From: an uncultured Aurantimonas sp.
GTDB taxonomy: Bacteria > Pseudomonadota > Alphaproteobacteria > Rhizobiales > Rhizobiaceae
Direction of reading: 5' to 3'
NCBI GenBank assembly: GCA_947488615.1
Contig: CANKZU010000012.1
Location: forward strand, 1-64,000
DNA: 64,000 bases
How positions within the stretch are numbered: the stretch's first letter is position 1; every line of letters starts with the position of its first letter. Both the position numbers and the translations under genes were made by a program. Positions 18,473 to 27,721 of this stretch are shown here, one piece after another. Under the pieces are notes generated by a model, which was not told the origin of the DNA, did not search any database, and saw only the letters and a program-made list of their open reading frames with translations.

Positions 18473-19726
18473 TTACCCCTTGTCGAGGCCATATACCGAA
18501 TGCAGCGCGCGAACCGCGAGTTCGGTGTAATCGCCATCGATCAGGATCGAGATCTTGATCTCGGATGTGGTGATGGCGCGAATGTTGACGCCGCGATCCG
18601 CCAGCGCCTTGAACGCCGTGGCGGCAACGCCTGTATGGCTGCGCATACCGACCCCGATGACGGAGACTTTGGTCAATCCCTGTTCGCTCTGGATCGTATC
18701 GTAGCGCATCTCCGCCTTGGCCTTGTCGAGCACGGCGGTGGCCTTGCCCAGATCGCCGGCTGGGACCGTGAAGGTCATGTCCGTCGAGGCGCCCGATTCG
18801 GAGATGTTCTGGACGATCATGTCGACGTTGACGCCGGCCTCGGCGAGCGGCCCGAAGATCGCGGCCGCGACACCCGGCTGGTCGGCGACCCGCCGCAGCG
18901 AAATCTGTGCTTCGTCCCTAGCGTAGGCGATCCCTGTGACGACCTGCTGTTCCACGATTTCATCCTCGTCGCAAATAAGCGTTCCCGGCGGGTTGTCGAA
19001 ATCGCCCATGCCGGGCGCGTCCGGGTCGTCGAAAGACGACCGCACGAAGGTGCGCACCTTGTGCACCATGGCGAGTTCGACGGAACGGACCTGTAGCACC
19101 TTGGCGCCGAGCGAGGCCATTTCCAGCATTTCCTCGAAGGAGATGCGGGCCATGCGCCGCGCCTTCGGCTCGATTCGCGGATCGGTGGTGTAGACCCCAT
19201 CGACATCGGTATAGATGTCGCAGCGGTCGGCGCCCAGCGCCGCGGCCACGGCCACGGCGGATGTATCCGAGCCGCCGCGGCCGAGCGTGGCGATGCGGTT
19301 GTCCGGCGCGATCCCCTGAAAACCTGCGATCACCGCCACCTGGTTGTCCTCGAAACGCCGGATGATGTCGGACGCGTCGATCTCCTGGATGCGCGCCGCG
19401 CCATGGGCGCCGTCGGTCTGGATGGCGATCTGCCAGCCCTGCCAGGAGCGGGCGTTGATCCCCATCGCCTGGAGTGTGATCGCGAGGATGCCGGCCGTCA
19501 CCTGCTCGCCCGAGGCAACGACGGCGTCGTATTCGCGCGCGTCATGGATCGGCGAGGCCTCGCGGCACCAGCCGACGAGCTCATTGGTCCGACCGGCCAT
19601 GGCGGAGACGACGACGGCGACGTCGTGGCCCGCGTCGACCTCACGTTTGACATGCCGCGCGACGTTGCGGATGCGATCGATGTCGGCGACGGAGGTTCCG
19701 CCGAATTTGAGGACGAGACGGGCCAT
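18473..19726 (-). CDS. lysC: Aspartokinase
   Basis: A 417-residue kinase that phosphorylates L-aspartate, the first step towards lysine, threonine, methionine and diaminopimelate. The N-terminal catalytic domain has [13 protein letters not shown], the substrate site [14 protein letters not shown] and the ATP-site segment [13 protein letters not shown]. The C-terminal 150 residues hold two ACT domains (for example [19 protein letters not shown]), the sites of feedback inhibition. Size and the [16 protein letters not shown] motif fit the class typical of alphaproteobacteria. Diaminopimelate from this route feeds the crosslinking enzymes elsewhere in the window. Confidence 0.97.
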   Translation of the reverse strand: MARLVLKFGGTSVADIDRIRNVARHVKREVDAGHDVAVVVSAMAGRTNELVGWCREASPIHDAREYDAVVASGEQVTAGILAITLQAMGINARSWQGWQIAIQTDGAHGAARIQEIDASDIIRRFEDNQVAVIAGFQGIAPDNRIATLGRGGSDTSAVAVAAALGADRCDIYTDVDGVYTTDPRIEPKARRMARISFEEMLEMASLGAKVLQVRSVELAMVHKVRTFVRSSFDDPDAPGMGDFDNPPGTLICDEDEIVEQQVVTGIAYARDEAQISLRRVADQPGVAAAIFGPLAEAGVNVDMIVQNISESGASTDMTFTVPAGDLGKATAVLDKAKAEMRYDTIQSEQGLTKVSVIGVGMRSHTGVAATAFKALADRGVNIRAITTSEIKISILIDGDYTELAVRALHSVYGLDKG

Positions 19727-19952
19727 GAAAACGGGTTCGTTGTCTTGGGGGACCGAGCCCCAGGGGGGCCGATCGGTGGCAGGTGCGGCGAACGCTTGTC
19801 ACGGCGCGTTCTTGAAATGCCCAGTAAGGGTTAAGCGGGCGTTCCCTAGCCGATGCGGCCCGCAACTGCAATCGGGGGAGTCGTTTGGAACGTTGCTGGT
19901 TTGCGCGGCCCCCGCAGGGAGCAGGGGCCAGCGCGCCGGGTTCGACCGCGCC

Positions 19953-20573
19953 TCATCCCCGGCTTTCTCGCGCATGGTCCGAGGCAACGCGCTTTGGTCC
20001 CGCATCGAAGGCGAGAGCCACATAGCGAGCGTTGCGGTAATGAACTTGCAGCCGCCAGCGCCGACGCATGAAACGGTTGGCTATCCTAGTGGCGCGCGCC
20101 GGCAAGGTGGCCGCATCGTCGAACGGGACGATGTGATGGAGGAGGACGATTCGGCCGCCAGCTGCGATCGCCTGTTCGAGCGCCAGCAGACAATGCCGCA
20201 GGGCCTCCGGCGACAAATAGTAGAGCACTTCCGAGACCACGATCAGATCGAATGGCCCTTTCGGCATCGCGTCCGGCAGCACGGCCTGCACGAATTTCAC
20301 CGTGTCTCGCCCACGATTGCGGCGCCGGGCAATGTCCAGGGCGGTCGCCGAACCGTCCGTCGCAGTCAGGCGCAGGCACCGGTCAGCCAATGCCGCCGTG
20401 GTTTCGCCATTGGCGCAACCGAGTTCCAGCCCTCTGCCGTAGCAGCGCGAGCCGCAAGCCCTCAGCAGCACGCCGCGCTTGTAGTGCTCGAACGGCGCCT
20501 CTGCATAGCGCCAGGGGTCCGGATCGGCGGCGAACAGGGCCTCGAACCCGGCGACGTCGATCACCTTTCGCAT
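19953..20573 (-). CDS. SAM-dependent methyltransferase, NodS-like
   Basis: A 206-residue class I methyltransferase. The start [25 protein letters not shown] is characteristic of the NodS-type family, named after the N-methyltransferase of Nod-factor synthesis. Motif I is [16 protein letters not shown] and motif [16 protein letters not shown]. It overlaps the deacetylase gene by 13 bp and ends a four-gene overlapping unit. NodS methylates the free amine left by NodB deacetylation; by analogy this enzyme could methylate an amine exposed by the neighbouring PIG-L deacetylase (inference). The actual substrate is unknown. Confidence 0.8.
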   Translation of the reverse strand: MRKVIDVAGFEALFAADPDPWRYAEAPFEHYKRGVLLRACGSRCYGRGLELGCANGETTAALADRCLRLTATDGSATALDIARRRNRGRDTVKFVQAVLPDAMPKGPFDLIVVSEVLYYLSPEALRHCLLALEQAIAAGGRIVLLHHIVPFDDAATLPARATRIANRFMRRRWRLQVHYRNARYVALAFDAGPKRVASDHARESRG

Positions 20574-21277
20574 GGCTGCCAGTAGATCTCTTCAGGACCG
20601 GTCAGCCGGGCGATGGTCGCGGCGGTCAGCCGGAAGCCGTCTGGGTCGTCGACGATCAGCTCGCTCGTCTGCGAGACATGCGCGGCCACGGCCAACCGCT
20701 TGGCCGCCTGATAGGGTGTGATGTCGAGGCGCCGTTCGACCATTTCCCCCGCCCGGGGCCGATCGTCCGCCGCGCCCAGTTCGTCGAGCCAGATCGCGTA
20801 TTCAAGCTGCAAGGGCTGCTGGGCCGCCGTCGCCAGGGCCGCGGTCACCAGCCCCCAGCTGTCGCGATGATCCCGGTGCGGGTCGCGCCGCCAGGGCAGG
20901 AGGACGAGGTCAGGCCGGAAATCTTTGATGATCTCCACCACCTTGCTCTTGGCTTCGCGCCAAAGCGCGGTGCCCCCGGTCGGCATATCGGCGTCCCGCA
21001 AACGCAGAAAGCTGCGCGGATGTTCGCCGGCGCCGAGGCGTTCCAAGGCGTTCGACGCTTCGACTTCACGCTGAGCCGCCAATCGCTCCCGGGACCATGT
21101 GGCGGAGCCGGGATGCGACGCGCCGCCGTCTGTGACAAAGATCGTGTGGGTCTGCCGCCCGCGCGCCGCGAAGCGGGCAATCGCTCCGCCGCAGCCAAGC
21201 GATTCGTCGTCGGGATGCGGTGCGACGACGAGGACCCGCTCGGCTGCGAACGCCTGTGGTGATCCCGTGTCGGTCAT
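20561..21277 (-). CDS. PIG-L/LmbE-family deacetylase
   Basis: A 238-residue metal-dependent hydrolase. The N-terminal motif [19 protein letters not shown] is the signature PHPDDE zinc site, and [13 protein letters not shown] supplies the downstream His ligands. Family members remove the N-acetyl group from GlcNAc in sugars or pseudodisaccharides (MshB, BshB, PIG-L). The start ATG at 21277 overlaps the stop of the acyl-CoA dehydrogenase-like gene (ATGA), and the end overlaps the methyltransferase, so the three are translated together. Fused PIG-L/methyltransferase proteins are annotated in other bacteria, which supports a joint pathway. Confidence 0.85.
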   Translation of the reverse strand: MTDTGSPQAFAAERVLVVAPHPDDESLGCGGAIARFAARGRQTHTIFVTDGGASHPGSATWSRERLAAQREVEASNALERLGAGEHPRSFLRLRDADMPTGGTALWREAKSKVVEIIKDFRPDLVLLPWRRDPHRDHRDSWGLVTAALATAAQQPLQLEYAIWLDELGAADDRPRAGEMVERRLDITPYQAAKRLAVAAHVSQTSELIVDDPDGFRLTAATIARLTGPEEIYWQPCER

Positions 21278-22365
21278 GTCCGCCGCCACGAGCCGGGATG
21301 CCAGGCGCCCGTCGCCATTGCTTCGCCAAGGGCACGGAGCGCGCCATCCGGGTTCGGCTGACGCAGATAGGTCCGCAGATCGCGGACCAGACGTTCCAAT
21401 GGATGCGGCGCATTGAAGCCCGCGGCTCCAACGGCCCGTTCCGCCGTTTCCAGCACCAGCAATGCGTTGGCCTCAACCGCCGACCGAGTCGCATTGGCAT
21501 AGGCCAGAAGTGCCTTTGCGGACCCCTCGTCCTCCGGCGCCCTCTCGGCGGCATCCCAGACCCCGGCGGCCCGATCAATCCAGCCATAGCCCGACTCGAC
21601 GGCGATTCCCATGCGCGCCAGGCGATGCAATTGGTAGGGGTCGCCGGCCCGCCCGGTGCTGGTCAGATGGGCCTGCGCGGCATCGAGTACCGCATGCATT
21701 CCGCCGACATGCACAGCGGCGAAGCGGATCGCGCCCCCGCTGAACCACGGCTCCTGGACATAGTCGTCCGGCTGCCCGAGGACGTGATCGGCGTCGGCGG
21801 ACACACCGGTCAGGTCGATGATGTGACTGCCCGAAGCGCGCATGCCGAGCGGACGCCACCAGGAGCGGTCGACCAACGCGGCGTCGAGCGGCGCCACCAT
21901 CATCTGGCGACCTCCCGTCGTCGGCATCGTCACGATGGCCTGAGACAAGCCGTCGACGCCGGACGCGTAGTTCTTCTTGCCGGCGTAGCATCCCTCTTGG
22001 AGCCGCAGCGGATCGGTGGGCGCGTCGGTGTTCCAGACACCGAACAACTCCCCCTTCTGAGCCTTGGCGCGATACGCCGCCGCCTGTTCTGGCGTCCCGT
22101 AGCGACAGACCAGCAGCAACGCGTTGGCATGCCCCTCGAAAATCCGGCCGGTGCTGAGATCGCCACGGCCGATCGCTGCCAGCAGCCGCAGCAGTGACGC
22201 CGATTCGCCACAGCCAATCGGCGGTCGGGTGGAGTAGCCGCGCGACGCCAGCACCGCGAATGCCTCATGCGGAAACTCACCGTCGCGGTCTCGCGCGGCG
22301 GCAAGGGCGGCGAGGCGATCCGACAGTTCCTCCAGTCGAGCCCTCTCGTACGGATCATGCCGCAC
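21274..22365 (-). CDS. Acyl-CoA dehydrogenase-like flavoprotein
   Basis: A 363-residue protein with the ACAD fold. The helical N-terminal domain is seen (LAAIGRGDLSTGRIFEGHANAL), the beta domain has GVWNTDAPTDPLRLQEGCYAGKKNYASG and WWRPLGMRASGSHIIDLTG, and the C-terminal helical bundle begins near GGMHAVLDAA. It is somewhat shorter than classical ACADs (about 380-400), and I could not place a catalytic Glu with certainty, so an oxidase, hydroxylase or dehydrogenase role is open. It overlaps the glycosyltransferase gene by 11 bp and the deacetylase by 4 bp, so it belongs to the same translation unit. Confidence 0.75.
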   Translation of the reverse strand: MRHDPYERARLEELSDRLAALAAARDRDGEFPHEAFAVLASRGYSTRPPIGCGESASLLRLLAAIGRGDLSTGRIFEGHANALLLVCRYGTPEQAAAYRAKAQKGELFGVWNTDAPTDPLRLQEGCYAGKKNYASGVDGLSQAIVTMPTTGGRQMMVAPLDAALVDRSWWRPLGMRASGSHIIDLTGVSADADHVLGQPDDYVQEPWFSGGAIRFAAVHVGGMHAVLDAAQAHLTSTGRAGDPYQLHRLARMGIAVESGYGWIDRAAGVWDAAERAPEDEGSAKALLAYANATRSAVEANALLVLETAERAVGAAGFNAPHPLERLVRDLRTYLRQPNPDGALRALGEAMATGAWHPGSWRRT

Positions 22366-23578
22366 GGGACGCGCCCCCGAAACGTCGGACTAGCCCGTCG
22401 AGTTCGTCGATCGCCGCCCGGACCGGAACGGTCGGAGTCGCGTCGGGCGCCTCGGGCGCGAAGCGTTCCACTAGTTCCTCCGGCGATCGCGGCTGCCCGA
22501 ACGAATCGTGGAGATCCGCCGGCAGGATGGAAAGACCCATGGCGGCGGTGGCGAGCGACGCCGCATCGCAGTCACCGAGCGTCCGCAACAGTCGGCGCCG
22601 CCGCGCGCGTTCGAGTATCGCCGTTGGAGCCTCCACCAGGTGCGGATCGCCGGCTTCCGTCGCCGTGACCCATTGCTTCAGACAGTCCGCCATCCCGCCA
22701 ACTGCCCGACCGGACAGACGCGCCGAGACCTCGACGACGACCTCAGGCGCGTGCCGCACCTTGAAGCCCCTTGCCCGGACATTCGTTACAAACGCAAGGT
22801 CCTCCCTGCGAGGCAACGCCGGCAGCCCACCCACCAGATCATACACCTCGGCCCGCACCGCAAGGCTTGCACCGGTGTGGTCGTGATGGCGCGGCCACGG
22901 ATCATGTGGCAGCGGGTCGACGATCGCGGTCAGCTGGTCGCTCAACATGGCAAACTCTTGCTGATCGCGCGCGCGGCGGAGAAACGCCGGGCCAAGCGAG
23001 GCCTCCTCGTCCGCATTGCCGATCAGGCGTCCTCCGACAAGATCGGCGCCTTGGGAGATCGCAGCCAGATTGGCGTCGATCCAGTTGTGCGCCGGCACCG
23101 CGTCGGCGTCGGTCGTCAGCAGCACCCCACGCTCGCCCGGAGGGCAAAGCGCGCGCGCCGTGTCCAATGCGAGCCGCCGCGCCGAGCCGGCATGGGCGTC
23201 CGCCGGTTCGAATGCGACGGTCACCGCATGAAGATCGATGCCCTCGTGCTTTTCCGCCTCGCGCCGAGCCGCTCCAAGCGAGTCGTCGCGACAATTGTTC
23301 AAGATCAGCACGACATCCAGCCGGCCACCGCCACACATGAACCAGGTCTGCTTGGCCAAAGCGTTGATCAGGCCCGGAAGCCGCTCGGCCTCGTCGCGCG
23401 CCGGGACAGCGATCAAGGGGTAAAGATCAAAGGCCGGTCGAGCCGGAACGAGCGTCGGCGCTGCCCAACGATGAGGGAGGGTTGACGCCGGACGCCTGAA
23501 GTTCGGCGCACCGGACCCTGATGGATCGTCGATAGCCGCTACGTCCGGGAACTTTGCGATTTCTGTCTTGCGAAACAT
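22355..23578 (-). CDS. Family 2 glycosyltransferase
   Basis: A 407-residue protein with a GT-A type N-terminal half: YPLIAVPARDEAERLPGLINAL, LDVVLILNNCRDDS and the DxD-containing GVLLTTDADAVPAHNWIDAN. The HDHTGASLAVRAEVYDLVGG and RREDLAFVTNVRARGF segments match the acceptor and ED regions of GT2 enzymes. It should transfer a sugar from a nucleotide donor, in the cytoplasm since no membrane segment is clear. It is the first gene of the four-gene unit. The track ORF begins with unlikely residues; ATG at 23578 (MFRKTEIAKFP) was selected, though its ribosome binding site is poor. Confidence 0.8.
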   Translation of the reverse strand: MFRKTEIAKFPDVAAIDDPSGSGAPNFRRPASTLPHRWAAPTLVPARPAFDLYPLIAVPARDEAERLPGLINALAKQTWFMCGGGRLDVVLILNNCRDDSLGAARREAEKHEGIDLHAVTVAFEPADAHAGSARRLALDTARALCPPGERGVLLTTDADAVPAHNWIDANLAAISQGADLVGGRLIGNADEEASLGPAFLRRARDQQEFAMLSDQLTAIVDPLPHDPWPRHHDHTGASLAVRAEVYDLVGGLPALPRREDLAFVTNVRARGFKVRHAPEVVVEVSARLSGRAVGGMADCLKQWVTATEAGDPHLVEAPTAILERARRRRLLRTLGDCDAASLATAAMGLSILPADLHDSFGQPRSPEELVERFAPEAPDATPTVPVRAAIDELDGLVRRFGGASRAA

Positions 23579-23766
23579 CTTGATTTGCCGCCGAGGCTGG
23601 AACCGAAGCTCAAACACCAAGGCCGGTGCTCGCGTTCCCGTCACGCTTGAGCCAAATCGTTACCCGGCTTGCGACCCATGCCTACTGTCATGGCGCGCCC
23701 GGCGCGCCCACGGCGCCCAAGCGTCGCCTGCCCCCGGTACTCGACCGGCGGGCGGCCGACAGCCGT

Positions 23767-24543
23767 TCAGGCCGTGTCGAGGAGGCTGCTGACCACGCCG
23801 CTCGCATCGATTTGACACCAGATGGGAGCCTGTCTGACCTCGTAGCCACCACGGCGCTTATAGGTGACCCGCGTGAACAGAGGGGCCAGATAACCACCGT
23901 CCTCCAGCTGCTTCATCTTTCCATAGCTCCTGACGATCACCTGCGTGGAACCGTAGGGCATGGCGGCTTGCGCGACGGACTTCTTGCAGGCCCCGAGAAC
24001 GCGGCGAGGCGTCCCGGCGATCTGCTTGACAGGCGCCGAAGAGGCCTCATCGCGGGTGAGCAAAGCCGCCTCCCCACCATTTGTCGGGCGAAGATACCGA
24101 GGCAACACGATCGTTGACTGGGCAGAACCTGTCGCCTGCGGCGCCGCCGCGGTAGCATTGCCGGTAGCCGCTTCCGTTGCGCCGTTTGTTCCGGCGTTGC
24201 CAGCCGATACGCCTGCGGATGCGTCAGCGCCACCGACCGAAACGCCGGCGGACACTCCGCCAGCCGTCGCGCCAGCGGATACGGCACCGCCGCCGGCCGA
24301 AACGCCCGCCGTCACGCCACCAGTCCCCGCGCTGACACCAGCCCCGGCACCGTTTGCCGAAACGCCACCGCCACTCGCCGACACGCCAGCCGATACGCCG
24401 CCTGCGGAGACGCCGGCGGAAACGCCGCCGCCCGACAGGCCACCTCCGGCACCCACGCCGCCCGCGCCGACATCGATCGCTCCCGCAGTGGCGGGCCACA
24501 GAAGAACGGTAGCGGCGGCAAGAACTATGCCGGGTCTCATCAT
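23767..24543 (-). CDS. Secreted Gly/Ser/Val-Ala repeat protein
   Basis: A 258-residue exported protein of unknown function. After a signal peptide (IVLAAATVLLWPATAGA) residues 24-125 are a low-complexity tract of VSAGVSAGG-type units. The C-terminal 120 residues are more complex (IVLPRYLRPTNGGEAALL ... MKQLEDGGYLAPLFTRVTYK) with two cysteines that could form a disulfide. The repeat tract resembles flexible surface or adhesin-like regions. ATG at 24543 has GGAG upstream. It lies between the glycosyltransferase unit and an unknown membrane protein, all on the minus strand but separated by gaps. Confidence 0.65.
   Translation of the reverse strand: MMRPGIVLAAATVLLWPATAGAIDVGAGGVGAGGGLSGGGVSAGVSAGGVSAGVSASGGGVSANGAGAGVSAGTGGVTAGVSAGGGAVSAGATAGGVSAGVSVGGADASAGVSAGNAGTNGATEAATGNATAAAPQATGSAQSTIVLPRYLRPTNGGEAALLTRDEASSAPVKQIAGTPRRVLGACKKSVAQAAMPYGSTQVIVRSYGKMKQLEDGGYLAPLFTRVTYKRRGGYEVRQAPIWCQIDASGVVSSLLDTA
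24170..24472. repeat. Degenerate tandem repeats coding VSAGVSAGG units
   Basis: About 300 bp of imperfect repeats built on a unit like CCGGCGGACACGCCGCC on the plus strand. They code for Val-Ser-Ala-Gly-rich repeats in the secreted protein. The units vary too much, and lack spacers, for CRISPR. Confidence 0.7.
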
Positions 24544-24577
24544 GGGAAAGCTCCAGGGTTTCCAGGATTTCGTTGTG

Positions 24578-25522
24578 TCAATCCGCCGCCGGTCGGGTGG
24601 GTAGTAGCGAATCGGGAAGTTTGGGCGCGGATCGCACGACCGCTGGCGGCTGAGTTTTCTTCCGCCGAGCGGCAGGCTCAGCGACAGCGGGCGTGGCGGA
24701 TCGAATATTATTGGCCTGTCGGGATTGGGCCTTCATCGCGCGGGGCCGATCGACTGGACGGACTGGACCTTTAACCTTCCGGGTCGTCGGTGCGGCCCGC
24801 GCGGGCGGGGCGGCAGGACCGGATTCCGGCGATGGCGCGGCCGCCCGAGAGATATCGCTCCTCGGACGCCCTGTCGGGACAGGAACTGCGGCACCCTTCC
24901 CCTGCTTCGGGGCGCCGGCAAACGGGGAAATCGCACCTGAGCGAAGTCCTTCGGGAGGCGCGAAAGCCGTCACGTGATCGGCAATCGGGGCATCCGGCAA
25001 CTCCAGCGTGCTCTGGGATTCCCGAAGGATGTAAGTGAAAGGCAATCTGGGGTCGGAAGCCGCGTAACGTGGCGCCATCACAGGGGCGGGACTGCGCTCA
25101 GTCCCCGCATGTGGCTCGGAAAGAGCAATGCGCAGACTGAAGATCGGTGACTCCGCACGATCGATTTCGGCCGTTCCTCGGCCAATTTCCGGGCGTGAGG
25201 CGGAGACGGCGAACGCCTGCGCGATGCGTCGATCGGCAAGCGCCGCCGAGACCTGGCGCGCTTCAGGCTGATCGACATCCCCCAACGCAGCGACCGTGGC
25301 TTGCGCCGAACTCTGAGACGCGGACAAGCGTGCCTGTTGCGCTGCTCCGGCGCTGGCGAGCAAGACCACGCAAGTCGCCGCCAACGCCATCGTGATGCCT
25401 TGGGAAGCCGGGAAGATATCGCGCAACGCGCCGCGGCGGGGGCTCGCATGGACCGTTTGGTCCAGGCGATCCACGGGAGCGACTGTGACAGCCATTCTCG
25501 GGCGTTCGGCGATCTGGATCAT
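24578..25522 (-). CDS. Unknown single-pass membrane protein, Ala/Pro/Arg-rich
   Basis: A protein of about 314 residues that I do not recognise. One hydrophobic segment lies at about residues 42-62 (GITMALAATCVVLLASAGAA); a mixed region of about 100 residues follows, and the C-terminal 110 residues are Pro/Ala/Arg-rich and basic, likely disordered and outside the membrane. ATG at 25522 was taken because the track start is TTG; the Shine-Dalgarno is weak and a further ATG (MAVTVAPVDRL) is possible. It is 34 bp upstream of the secreted repeat protein gene, so the two may form an operon and act together at the envelope. Codon use looks normal for the window. Confidence 0.5.
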   Translation of the reverse strand: MIQIAERPRMAVTVAPVDRLDQTVHASPRRGALRDIFPASQGITMALAATCVVLLASAGAAQQARLSASQSSAQATVAALGDVDQPEARQVSAALADRRIAQAFAVSASRPEIGRGTAEIDRAESPIFSLRIALSEPHAGTERSPAPVMAPRYAASDPRLPFTYILRESQSTLELPDAPIADHVTAFAPPEGLRSGAISPFAGAPKQGKGAAVPVPTGRPRSDISRAAAPSPESGPAAPPARAAPTTRKVKGPVRPVDRPRAMKAQSRQANNIRSATPAVAEPAARRKKTQPPAVVRSAPKLPDSLLPTRPAAD

Positions 25523-25968
25523 GGCTTCAACAACACGCAATTACTCCAAGTTCATCCCTTCAAACGAGCAGAACTCTTTTGCGTTCCGTACTACAGAAAT
25601 GAATCTCTCTATCGGTATGTTTGGCCGTATAGAATCAAAAGGGAATTGAAGACTCGAGATGGAATCCATTTTAATTAAAGTTTTATTTAAATATTATGAG
25701 AACAATTTGCCATTCCGACATATAAACTGCCATGGCACAAAAGACATCGGATGGGGACTCTGCGACGACTCGCACCGACCTCCGCTCAGAGTTGCGGCGG
25801 ACGCTCCTCCGGCGCTCAAGTATCCGGATATCCGAACGCCACTGGCCTGATCAGTGGGAGGAGGCTTGACTTCGTTCGGTCGCGCCGAAAGTTGAGCCCT
25901 CAATGACCGAAGCCGGCGACGCGACGACGAGCAGATCGGCGCGGCCATCAATCGACGGGGCAGACCGA
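25523..25968. other. AT-rich intergenic region upstream of ubiG
   Basis: About 450 bp between two divergent genes. The stretch 25540-25740 is clearly richer in A and T than the rest of the window (for example TTTTATTTAAATATTATGAG), which may mark a promoter region or the boundary of acquired DNA. It includes one possible tiny ORF at 25732-25869, listed separately. No RNA gene or repeat is recognised. Confidence 0.5.
25732..25869 (+). CDS. Possible 45-residue small ORF upstream of ubiG
   Basis: ATG GCA CAA AAG opens a 45-codon frame ending in TGA at 25869. The product begins MAQKTSDGDSATTRTDLRSE, continues with an arginine-rich helix-like stretch and ends HWPDQWEEA. It is too short for the track. 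There is no strong ribosome binding site and no known family, so it may be chance. Confidence 0.2.
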   Translation: MAQKTSDGDSATTRTDLRSELRRTLLRRSSIRISERHWPDQWEEA

Positions 25969-26718
25969 ATGACCGAGGCGCGGCAAACGACGATCGACGC
26001 GGGCGAAGTGGAGCGCTTCTCGCGCCTTGCCCAGGAATGGTGGAATCCGGCCGGCAAGTTCAAGCCGCTGCACAAGTTCAACCCGGTTCGGCTCGAATAT
26101 ATTCGCGAACAACTGACGATGAATTTCGACTGCGACGTGCGAAGCGGACGCCCCTTCGAGGGTCTCGCGGTACTCGACATCGGCTGCGGCGGCGGCCTGA
26201 TCTGCGAGCCGATGGCAAGGCTCGGCGCTGATGTCGTCGGCGCCGACGCATCGGAAACCAATATCGAGGTGGCAAAGATCCATGCCGCCGAGAGCGGCCT
26301 TGCGATCGACTATCGCGCAACCACCGCCGAGGCGATCGCGGCGGGAGGCGAGCGTTTCGACGTCGTTCTGGCCCTCGAAGTCGTCGAACATGTCGCCGAC
26401 GTCGAGCTGTTTCTGACGTCCTGCGCACGGATGGTGAAGCCGGGCGGCCTATTGTTCGTCGCAACGATCAATCGGACGCTCAAGGCGCTCGGCTTTGCGA
26501 TCGTCGGCGCCGAATATGTGCTCGGCTGGCTGCCCAAGGGCACCCATCAATACGCCAAGCTGGTGCGGCCGGAGGAGATCGCGGCACCGGTCGAGCGGGC
26601 CGGGCTCTCGATGATCGATGAGACGGGTGTCGTCTATCATCCACTGGCCGACGCCTGGCGCCGCTCGCGCGACCTCGACGTCAATTACATGGTGCTGGCG
26701 CGGCGCCCAGGCGCCTAA
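25969..26718 (+). CDS. ubiG: Ubiquinone biosynthesis O-methyltransferase
   Basis: A 249-residue SAM-dependent enzyme that performs both O-methylation steps in ubiquinone synthesis. It has [26 protein letters not shown], a stretch diagnostic of UbiG, then motif [21 protein letters not shown] and [17 protein letters not shown]. The ATG at 25969 ([13 protein letters not shown]) corresponds to the usual start of alphaproteobacterial UbiG; the track start at 25903 would add 22 unmatched residues. It is divergent from the accessory block and, beyond it, lysC. In related genomes I recall ubiG lying next to lysC, so the block between may be an insertion. Confidence 0.95.
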   Translation: MTEARQTTIDAGEVERFSRLAQEWWNPAGKFKPLHKFNPVRLEYIREQLTMNFDCDVRSGRPFEGLAVLDIGCGGGLICEPMARLGADVVGADASETNIEVAKIHAAESGLAIDYRATTAEAIAAGGERFDVVLALEVVEHVADVELFLTSCARMVKPGGLLFVATINRTLKALGFAIVGAEYVLGWLPKGTHQYAKLVRPEEIAAPVERAGLSMIDETGVVYHPLADAWRRSRDLDVNYMVLARRPGA

Positions 26719-26884
26719 GCCTCTGAGAGAAAACGGGGGATAGCCGAGCAAAGTCGCAACAGGCAAGCTGCGCGCAAGCTTCTGGCCGCATTGTTTGGTT
26801 GCGGGTGCGCTGTGCGCGCACAACCACAGACATCAAGATCTGACGGGAACCGGCACGTGTAGACAGCGAACACCGGAGGACGAG

Positions 26885-27232
26885 ATGATCGCGGCACAGA
26901 CAGACAGCATACCCAATGAGGCGAATTGTCCGATCCATCTGGAGATTCTGGCGCTGTTGCTGCGCTCGGACGACCGGACCAAACAGGCCCTCATCCAGGA
27001 AATCCCTGCCCCCTCGCGGGCAAGATTGGCCTTTTTCTGTTATAATCGCGTCCATCTTCGCTCATTGGCGTTTCAGGTCGCCGCGCTGTGCGAACTCCGC
27101 GATCTGAGGTTGATCGCCGGCACCAAGGGCGATCTCCTCTATAGTCAGGCGACGGAAGTCGGTCTGTTCGACGACAGCGACCCCGCGTCGCGTCGCAAGG
27201 GCGTGACCCTCGCCCGCACCGCGCGCGGCTGA
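26885..27232 (+). CDS. Conserved-looking hypothetical protein
   Basis: A 115-residue soluble protein that I cannot assign. It has a mostly helical pattern, with RLAFFCYNRVHLRSLAFQVAA and CELRDLRLIAGTKG in the middle, three cysteines and no signal peptide or membrane segment. GGAGG five bases before the ATG at 26885 is one of the best ribosome binding sites in the window and supports expression; the track start 30 codons upstream is not supported. It is convergent with the DUF1178 gene. Confidence 0.6.
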   Translation: MIAAQTDSIPNEANCPIHLEILALLLRSDDRTKQALIQEIPAPSRARLAFFCYNRVHLRSLAFQVAALCELRDLRLIAGTKGDLLYSQATEVGLFDDSDPASRRKGVTLARTARG

Positions 27233-27250
27233 GGACGAGCCTCTATCTCG

Positions 27251-27721
27251 TCAGTTCTTGTCTTCGGGAAGCCCCGGCAGCGGAAACGCCGCAATGCCCT
27301 CCTCATGCAAACCCTTGACATCTTGCGTCGAGGCCTCGCCATAGATCTGGCGATGATCGCTCTCGCCGTAATGGATGCGCCGCGCTTCCTCCGCGAATTT
27401 CGGCCCGACATAATCCGACGTCGCCCGCAATTCGCGTGCCATCGCCTGAAGCTTGGCGATCGCTTTCGCCGCCTCGGCATTGGCGAATTCCCCGACCGGT
27501 TGGGACGCTTCGCCCGCGGCAGCGGTCGAAGCGTCCGCAGTCTTCGTTTTCGCGCTCGTTGCGACCGCGGGCTTCATCAACGCCTTGGAGACGTCGCTCG
27601 AGCCGCAGACCGGACATGCGAGCAAGCCGGCGGAGGCCTGCCGCTCGAAATCCTCGCCGGACCGGAACCAGCCGTCGAACGCATGGGCGGCGGGACGGCA
27701 GCGGAGCGCGAAGCTGATCAC
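27251..27721 (-). CDS. DUF1178 family protein
   Basis: A 156-residue protein with an N-terminal zinc-ribbon-like start (MISFALRCRPAAHAFDGWF then ACPVCGSSDVSKALMKPAV) and a conserved C-terminal helical region ending KGLHEEGIAAFPLPGLPEDKN. The function is unknown; the CxxC pair and a lone upstream Cys suggest metal binding. Its ATG overlaps the stop of the nitrilase-family gene by 4 bp, the conserved arrangement in rhizobia. Confidence 0.85.
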   Translation of the reverse strand: MISFALRCRPAAHAFDGWFRSGEDFERQASAGLLACPVCGSSDVSKALMKPAVATSAKTKTADASTAAAGEASQPVGEFANAEAAKAIAKLQAMARELRATSDYVGPKFAEEARRIHYGESDHRQIYGEASTQDVKGLHEEGIAAFPLPGLPEDKN

